Source: JAVVHH01 sp964657565 (GTDB lineage Bacteria > Pseudomonadota > Alphaproteobacteria > Acetobacterales > Acetobacteraceae). Taken from it: a stretch of DNA of 64,000 bases. How positions within the stretch are numbered: the first letter of the stretch is position 1; each line of letters starts with the position of its first letter. The stretch is from contig CAZZVQ010000005.1 of NCBI GenBank assembly GCA_964657565.1, positions 1 through 64,000 on the forward strand, given 5' to 3'. This document shows, in pieces, positions 59,259 through 64,000 of the stretch. Both the position numbers and the translations under genes were made by a program. Below the pieces are notes generated by a model that had not been told where the DNA came from, did not search any database, and saw only the letters and a program-made list of their open reading frames with translations.

Positions 59259-60607
59259 GTCCAGCGCTTCACCACCTCGATATCGCCGGACTTGCGGCTG
59301 CCCTGCGGGATGGGCTCACGGCGCGGTGCGTGGCGGATGCCATGCTGGACCGCGCAGCCGCCTTGGACCCGGCGCTGCACGTCTTCGTCGAGCTTTGGCC
59401 TGAGGCGGCACGGGCGCGGGCTCATGCTCTGGATCAAGCCGGAGCCCGGCACCTTCCGCTCTGGGGCGTGCCGCTGGCGCACAAGGACATCTTTGCCCGG
59501 CCGCTTCGGCAGCCAAGTTGCGGCGTGGCCCATCCCTCCGGCTTAGCGCCGTTACCGCCCGCGCCGGTGCTCGAGTTGCTGGAGCGAGCCGGCAGCGTCG
59601 AGCTGGGGGCCGTCAACCTCGCCGAATTCGCCCTGGGCACTACCGGCACCAACGCGTTCTTCGGCAATGTCGGCAATCCTTGGAACCCCGCGCATTGCAG
59701 CGGCGCCTCGTCGAGCGGTTCGGCGGCGGTAGTCGCGGCGGGCATCACCTGGGGCTCGCTCGGGACCGATACCGGAGCCTCGTGCCGGGTTCCGGCAAGT
59801 TTCTGCGGCGTGGTCGGCTTCATGCCCACCCGGGGAGTGCTCCCCGCCGAAGGTGTGTTTCCGCTGGCGTGGTCGCTGGACACGGTGGGGCTGCTGGCGC
59901 GATCGGTGGAGGATTGCGCATCGCTGTTTGCCGTTCTCCATGCGGCCTCTTCGCCGCCCCGCGGCCGCCCGGTGATCGGGGTGCCCCGGCAATATTACGG
60001 CGAGCACGCCGTGCCAGAGGTGCTTGCCGCCTGGCATGGCGCGGCGCGGGCGCTCGAAGCAGCCGGACATCGCGTCATCGAGGTCGACGTGATCGAGACA
60101 CCGGAGATCCGCACGCTGACCCGGTTGATCATGCGCACGGAGGCTGCAGCGGCGCACCGGCAGGCGATGCAGACCAGGCCGGAGAACTACCCGCTTGCCG
60201 TGCGCAAGTTCATCACTGCCGGGGAGGGTCTGCTGGCGGTGGATTACGTGGATGCGTTGCGGCTGCGCGCTGTACTGCTGCGGCAGGCGCTTGCGGTAAA
60301 CTTCGCCGAAGCTGACGTGCTGCTCACGCCCACCTGCCCGATACTGCCACCACGGTACGACGCGATCGGCGACGCTGCCGACCCTGTGGCCTGGCGCGCC
60401 GTGGCCTTGCTGGCCCAGTATACCCAGCCTGCCTCCTATCTCGGACTGCCCGCACTGGCGGTGCCGTTCGCGCTGTCGCAGGCCGGGTTGCCGATCGGCG
60501 TCCAGTTGATCTCGCGGCCGCGCACGGAGACCACGCTGTTCGTGGCCGCCGAATCGCTGCAACGTTCCTGGCAGTCGCTGGCAGCCAGACCAGCATTCGC
60601 CGCATGA
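59255..60607 (+). CDS. Amidase-signature enzyme (AtzE/AtzF/GatA-like)
   Basis: 450 residues. Ser-cisSer-Lys triad complete: Lys77 in LAHKDIF, cis-Ser152 in GASSSGSA, nucleophile Ser176 in GTDTGASCRVPASFCGVVGF. The 24-residue spacing of the two serines is standard. AtzE-type members deaminate 1-carboxybiuret and AtzF hydrolyses allophanate; both handle carboxylated ureas, which fits the biotin carboxylase just upstream. A plain aryl- or acyl-amidase is the alternative. No C-terminal AtzF domain is present. Confidence 0.87.
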   Translation: MSPALHHLDIAGLAAALRDGLTARCVADAMLDRAAALDPALHVFVELWPEAARARAHALDQAGARHLPLWGVPLAHKDIFARPLRQPSCGVAHPSGLAPLPPAPVLELLERAGSVELGAVNLAEFALGTTGTNAFFGNVGNPWNPAHCSGASSSGSAAVVAAGITWGSLGTDTGASCRVPASFCGVVGFMPTRGVLPAEGVFPLAWSLDTVGLLARSVEDCASLFAVLHAASSPPRGRPVIGVPRQYYGEHAVPEVLAAWHGAARALEAAGHRVIEVDVIETPEIRTLTRLIMRTEAAAAHRQAMQTRPENYPLAVRKFITAGEGLLAVDYVDALRLRAVLLRQALAVNFAEADVLLTPTCPILPPRYDAIGDAADPVAWRAVALLAQYTQPASYLGLPALAVPFALSQAGLPIGVQLISRPRTETTLFVAAESLQRSWQSLAARPAFAA

Positions 60608-60624
60608 TCAAACAGGAACGAACG

Positions 60625-61638
60625 ATGCCGCATGCAGCCTTATCCCGACGGACGCTGCTGACCGCCAGTGGTCTGGCTGCGGCCGGATTGCTGGCACGCG
60701 GGCAGGCCGCCGCCGGGCAGGACCTGCAGGACGTGGTCTATCTGACGCCGTTCGGCCAATTGCCCGGTTATGCGCCCGACTATGTCGGTGTCAGCAACGG
60801 GATCTTCGAGAAGAACGGCATCAGAGTGCGCATCGTCGGCGGCAATGGCTCCGCGGCGGCGATCCAGCAGGTGGTGTCCGGCCAGGCGCTGATCGCCCGC
60901 ACCGGCGGCATCGACGTGGTGCGGGCCGTCTCCGGCGTTGGGGCGCCAGTGCGGGCCGTCGGCACCATCGCCCACACGACCACCTTCAAGGTGATCAGCA
61001 GCGCCGACGCGCCGATCAGGGCGCCGGCCGATCTGGAGGGCAAGACCGTCGGCATCGTCTCGGCCGGCGGCGGGACGGAGAACTATCTCGACATCATGCT
61101 GGCGCGCGTGGGGGCCAAGCGGGCGTCGGTGAAGCGTCAGGTGGTCGGGAATTCCCCGGGCTCCTTCGAAATGGTCAAGCTGAAGCGGCTGGATGCCTTC
61201 ATCGCCGATACGGGCGTGGCGCTGCAACTGCGCGCTCGCAACGAGCCGGTGTTCGTGCTGGACATCGATCCGTTCGCCTCGATCCCCGGCCAGGTCTACG
61301 TCGCGTCCGAAGAGGGCATCGCCAGGCATGCCGACGCCCTGCTCGCCTACCTGCGCGGGGTCAGCACGGCCATGCAGGCGATCGCCGCCGATACCTCCGG
61401 GGCGATGACGCTGAAGGCGATGCAACCCTTCAATCTGGCCGACCTCCGCGACCCGGTCGCAGCAATGAACGGTGTGCGGGCCGAGCAGCTTCTGTGGGAG
61501 GCGCGCGGCAAGGAGAGCCTGGTGAAGATCATCCCGTCCGCCTGGCAATCCGGCTGGCAGGAAATGGAAGCGGCCGGGCTGGCGACCGCGGGCGACCCAT
61601 CGCGCGCCTACACGACCGCGTTTTCCGACAGACTGTGA
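60625..61638 (+). CDS. ABC solute-binding protein, NMT1/SsuA type, Tat-like signal
   Basis: 337 residues from ATG 60625 (AGGAA 8 nt upstream; ATG 60604 overlaps the amidase stop and is possible). ALSRRTLLTASGLAAAGLLA looks like a twin-arginine signal. NMT1/SsuA-like periplasmic domain: PGYAPDYVGVSNGIFEKNGI RVRIV, QVVSGQALIARTGGIDVVRA, LEGKTVGIVSAGGGTENYLD. Relatives bind sulfonates, taurine, nitrate, aromatic acids or thiamin precursors. The context suggests a nitrogenous compound. Confidence 0.88.
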   Translation: MPHAALSRRTLLTASGLAAAGLLARGQAAAGQDLQDVVYLTPFGQLPGYAPDYVGVSNGIFEKNGIRVRIVGGNGSAAAIQQVVSGQALIARTGGIDVVRAVSGVGAPVRAVGTIAHTTTFKVISSADAPIRAPADLEGKTVGIVSAGGGTENYLDIMLARVGAKRASVKRQVVGNSPGSFEMVKLKRLDAFIADTGVALQLRARNEPVFVLDIDPFASIPGQVYVASEEGIARHADALLAYLRGVSTAMQAIAADTSGAMTLKAMQPFNLADLRDPVAAMNGVRAEQLLWEARGKESLVKIIPSAWQSGWQEMEAAGLATAGDPSRAYTTAFSDRL

Positions 61639-61645
61639 GTCCTGC

Positions 61646-62401
61646 ATGAGCGTCGCCGTTGCTTGCCGCGGCATCGGCAAGGTCTACGCCAGCCGCACGG
61701 GCAGCGTGCAGGCGCTGCTGCCGGTGGACCTCACCATTTCGCCGGGCGAATTCGTCGTCTTGATCGGACCGTCCGGCTGCGGGAAGACGACGCTGCTGCG
61801 CATTCTCGGCGGACTGCAATCGGCCAGTTCCGGCTCGCTGGACTTGGTGCCCGGTCCGGATGGGCGGCGGAATATCGGCTTCGTCTTCCAGGCCGCCAAT
61901 TTGCTGCCGTGGTTGACGGTCGAGCAGAACGTCGCTTTGCCGCTCAAACTCAACCGCCGCGCCCTGGACTCACGGCTGGCGCGCGCGCGGGCGCTGTGCG
62001 CCCAGGTCGGCTTGGCCGGGTTCGAGCAGCGCTGGCCGCGCGAACTCTCGGGCGGCATGCAGCAGCGAGGTGCGATCGCCCGCGCCTTGGCCGACGACCC
62101 CGCGCTGCTGCTGATGGATGAACCGTTCGGTGCGCTCGATGCGCTGACCCGCACGCACATGAACCAGGAGTTGGAACGGCTTTGGCTGTCCAGCGGCGCG
62201 ACCGTGGTGCTGGTCACGCACTCGATCACCGAGGCGATCATGCTGGCAGACAGGATCGTCCTGATGTCGCCGCGGCCCGGCCGGATCCAGTCCCTCGTTC
62301 CGGTGCCGTTCGCCCGCCCGCGCGCGCCTGCGCTGGAAGGCTCGCCTGCGTTCCAAGCCATTGCCAATGACCTCAGGCGTCAATTGGGGGGAGTGCCGTG
62401 A
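61646..62401 (+). CDS. ABC transporter ATPase, SsuB/TauB type
   Basis: 251 residues. Walker A GPSGCGKTT, Q-loop FVFQAANLLPWLTVEQNV, signature LSGGMQQR, Walker B LLLMDEPFGALDALTR, H-loop VTHSITEA. The DEPFGALDALTR form marks the nitrate/sulfonate/taurine subfamily. Overlaps the permease by GTGA. Confidence 0.94.
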   Translation: MSVAVACRGIGKVYASRTGSVQALLPVDLTISPGEFVVLIGPSGCGKTTLLRILGGLQSASSGSLDLVPGPDGRRNIGFVFQAANLLPWLTVEQNVALPLKLNRRALDSRLARARALCAQVGLAGFEQRWPRELSGGMQQRGAIARALADDPALLLMDEPFGALDALTRTHMNQELERLWLSSGATVVLVTHSITEAIMLADRIVLMSPRPGRIQSLVPVPFARPRAPALEGSPAFQAIANDLRRQLGGVP

Positions 62402-63174
62402 GCGTGCTGACCCGCGCTCTGCCCGGCGTGCTGGGGGTCGTGATTTTCTTCGCGGCCTGGCAGGCCTATTGCAGCCTGTCCGGCATCTCGACGCTGTTGC
62501 TGCCCTCGCCTATCCAGGTGCTGCGCGCTTTCGTCGAGATCATGACCGAAGCGCCAACCTGGACCGCGTTGGGCTATACGCTCGGCGAGACCGTGGGCGG
62601 CTTCTCCATCGCGTTGGTGGTGGGCGTGATCCTAGGTTGGCTGATTGCCAGTTCCGCGTTCCTGGAGCGCGCCGTGCATCCTTTCGTGGTCGCCAGTCAG
62701 ATCGTGCCGAAAGTGGCGTTGGTGCCGCTGTTCGTCTTGTGGTTTGGCTTCGGTCCGATCTCGAAGGTCGTCGTCTCGGCGGTCATCGCCTTCTTCCCCG
62801 TCATGACCAACACGCTGCTCGGTCTGCGTTCTGTCGATCAAGGACATGCGGACGTGTTCGGCGCCTTGCGCGCGAGCCACTGGCAGCGCTTCTGGCAGCT
62901 GCAGCTGCCCAGCGCCATGCCCGCCTTGCTGGCCGGTATGGAGATGGCCGTTGTCTTGGCGACCATCGGCGCCGTAGTGGGCGAGTATCTCGGCGGCAGT
63001 GACGGGTTGGGGTTTCTGGCCGTCGCGACGATGAACGCGTTCCAGACGGACCGATTATTCGCCATCATCATCCTGCTGACGCTGATGGGTTTCCTGCTCT
63101 ACGCCGCCATCGCCCTCCTGCGTCGCTGGCTGCTGCCCTGGCACCGCAGCGCGCAAATGACCGCCGCCGGATAG
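62398..63174 (+). CDS. ABC transporter permease, SsuC/TauC type (GTG start)
   Basis: 258 residues from GTG 62398. Six transmembrane helices; LPSPIQVLRAFVEI near the N-terminus, FVVASQIVPKVALVPLFVLW FGFGPISKVVV is the SsuC hallmark, then ALRASHWQRFWQLQLPSAMP ALLAGMEMAV as the EAA loop. Completes the importer begun at 60625. Confidence 0.94.
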   Translation: MSVLTRALPGVLGVVIFFAAWQAYCSLSGISTLLLPSPIQVLRAFVEIMTEAPTWTALGYTLGETVGGFSIALVVGVILGWLIASSAFLERAVHPFVVASQIVPKVALVPLFVLWFGFGPISKVVVSAVIAFFPVMTNTLLGLRSVDQGHADVFGALRASHWQRFWQLQLPSAMPALLAGMEMAVVLATIGAVVGEYLGGSDGLGFLAVATMNAFQTDRLFAIIILLTLMGFLLYAAIALLRRWLLPWHRSAQMTAAG

Positions 63175-63285
63175 ACCACCTTGTCGCACGGCCCGGCTAC
63201 TCGGCTGTGCCGACCGACGATACGTTCCGGCGAGCCCGGCCTCCGCATCAGGGACAGGCCAGCCGATGGGGTGCATGCGTTCCGA

Positions 63286-64000
63286 TCAGTGGGAGCTGGC
63301 ATTATATAAGGGGATCGCATGGGCCTGGATCGGTCGCGACATCCAGTAGCCCTGCCCCTCATCACAGCGCCAAGACGCGAGCATATCGAACGCGTCTTGC
63401 GTTTCGATACCTTCGGCGACCACCCGGTACCCGAGATCGTGGGCCATGCCGATCATCGTTCGAACTAGAAGTTGATCCTTCAATGAAGCTGTCAGGCCAA
63501 ACACGAAAGCCTGATCGATCTTGAGTACCGACACGGGTAGCTGCTGAATATAGGACAAATTGCTGTAGCCGGTGCCGAAATCGTCGATGGCGATTGCCAT
63601 CCCTTGTGCACGCAGTTCTTGAAGCTGCTCGATCACACGGCGAGCATCCCGCGCGACAGCACTTTCAGTGAATTCCAGTTCGACCAAGCTCGGGTCCAAA
63701 CCAGCGTCCGCGGCGATGCGGAGCAGGCGCGATGCAAAGTCTCGTTCCTCAAGGTTGAGGGCTGAAGCGTTGATCGAGACCGACAGATCCAAGCCGCTCT
63801 CGCCCCAAGCTCGCGCTTGCCGCATCGCGGTTGTGGCGACCCACGTCGTCATTGGCCGGGCCATCGCCGTCTGCTCAATGAGCGGAATGAATTCCCCGGG
63901 AGAGACTTGTCCTAATTGCGGGTGTCGCCAGCGCAGTAATGCTTCAGCACCAAGCATCCGGCCCGAGCTGAGGCTGACGCGCGGCTGATACATGAGGGTG
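63286..64000 (-). CDS. EAL-domain cyclic-di-GMP phosphodiesterase, partial
   Basis: The C-terminal 238 codons of a protein entering from the right edge. All catalytic EAL features are present: GAEALLRWRHP, SINASALNL, VELEFTES, IAIDDFGTGYSNLSYIQQLP, LKIDQAF, VVAEGIET and GQGYWMSRP. It should hydrolyse c-di-GMP to pGpG at the membrane or in the cytosol; the sensory or GGDEF N-terminus is outside the window. Converges on the SsuC-type gene with a 111-bp gap that shows no clear terminator. Confidence 0.92.
   Translation of the reverse strand, partial: TLMYQPRVSLSSGRMLGAEALLRWRHPQLGQVSPGEFIPLIEQTAMARPMTTWVATTAMRQARAWGESGLDLSVSINASALNLEERDFASRLLRIAADAGLDPSLVELEFTESAVARDARRVIEQLQELRAQGMAIAIDDFGTGYSNLSYIQQLPVSVLKIDQAFVFGLTASLKDQLLVRTMIGMAHDLGYRVVAEGIETQDAFDMLASWRCDEGQGYWMSRPIQAHAIPLYNASSH

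Noticed and set aside
1..64000. CRISPR arrays, tRNA or rRNA genes, prophage or integrase genes
   Set aside because: No regularly spaced repeats, cloverleaf-like sequences, rRNA segments or phage structural genes were seen on either strand; the only mobile trace is the IS3 fragment.

Overview
This is a GC-rich chromosomal window, most consistent with an alphaproteobacterium (Rhodospirillales/Acetobacterales- or Hyphomicrobiales-like) that scavenges organic nitrogen. The assignment rests on base composition and gene content only; there is no rRNA or other phylogenetic marker. I saw no tRNA, rRNA, CRISPR array or intact insertion sequence. Genes are tightly packed, and most neighbours are joined by 4-bp ATGA/GTGA overlaps. 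The window is dominated by six ABC importers (two polar-amino-acid type, two dipeptide/nickel type, one branched-chain type, one sulfonate/nitrate type) plus one orphan solute-binding protein. Each importer sits beside enzymes that open or hydrolyse cyclic amides, ureides or amides.

Region 1 (1-12270, minus strand). The left edge carries a truncated four-carbon acid sugar kinase and its IclR regulator. A hydantoin/ureide operon follows: N-carbamoyl-D-amino acid hydrolase, a polar-amino-acid ABC importer with three different binding proteins, a PuuE-like deacetylase, a hydantoin/Asp-Glu racemase, a broken cyclic amidohydrolase, an orphan peptide-type binding protein, an amidohydrolase and a RutD-like hydrolase. 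A divergent LysR gene (12406) faces the operon across a region containing dyads.

Region 2 (13336-19169). A UPF0145 protein and a small membrane protein are followed by a complete amino-acid ABC importer, a HutC-type GntR regulator and an NtaA-family flavin monooxygenase. All of the last group run in one direction behind a plausible sigma-70 promoter.

Region 3 (19259-36850). After an exported protein of unknown role and an IS3 remnant comes a LysR gene. It precedes a long plus-strand operon: acyl-CoA dehydrogenase, MmgE/PrpD protein, RutA-type ring-opening oxygenase, amidohydrolase, AMP-forming acyl-CoA ligase, peptide-type binding protein, NDP-forming acyl-CoA synthetase, DppB, isochorismatase-fold amidase, DppC, DppD and DppF. 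This looks like a route that imports an amide-containing heterocycle, opens it oxidatively, hydrolyses it and takes the carbon on as acyl-CoA. It is the best candidate here for an undescribed pathway.

Region 4 (36860-45908). A YcxB-like protein and a decayed 2-aminoethylphosphonate transaminase separate region 3 from a second Dpp-type operon on the minus strand with an imidazolonepropionase/prolidase-like amidohydrolase. About 0.8 kb without a recognisable gene follows.

Region 5 (45909-63174, plus strand). A Liv importer leads into HyuA/HyuB, PxpA, a biotin carrier, biotin carboxylase, PxpB, PxpC, a small AtzG-like protein and an AtzE-like amidase, then an SsuABC-type importer. The parts resemble a disassembled urea carboxylase/allophanate hydrolase beside two mechanistically different ATP-dependent lactam hydrolases. 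The right edge holds a partial EAL-domain c-di-GMP phosphodiesterase.

A recurring theme is decay. Short remnants of an old-yellow-enzyme, a cyclic amidohydrolase, an acyl-CoA dehydrogenase, an IS3 transposase and PhnW lie in the gaps between intact operons, suggesting repeated rearrangement of catabolic cassettes.
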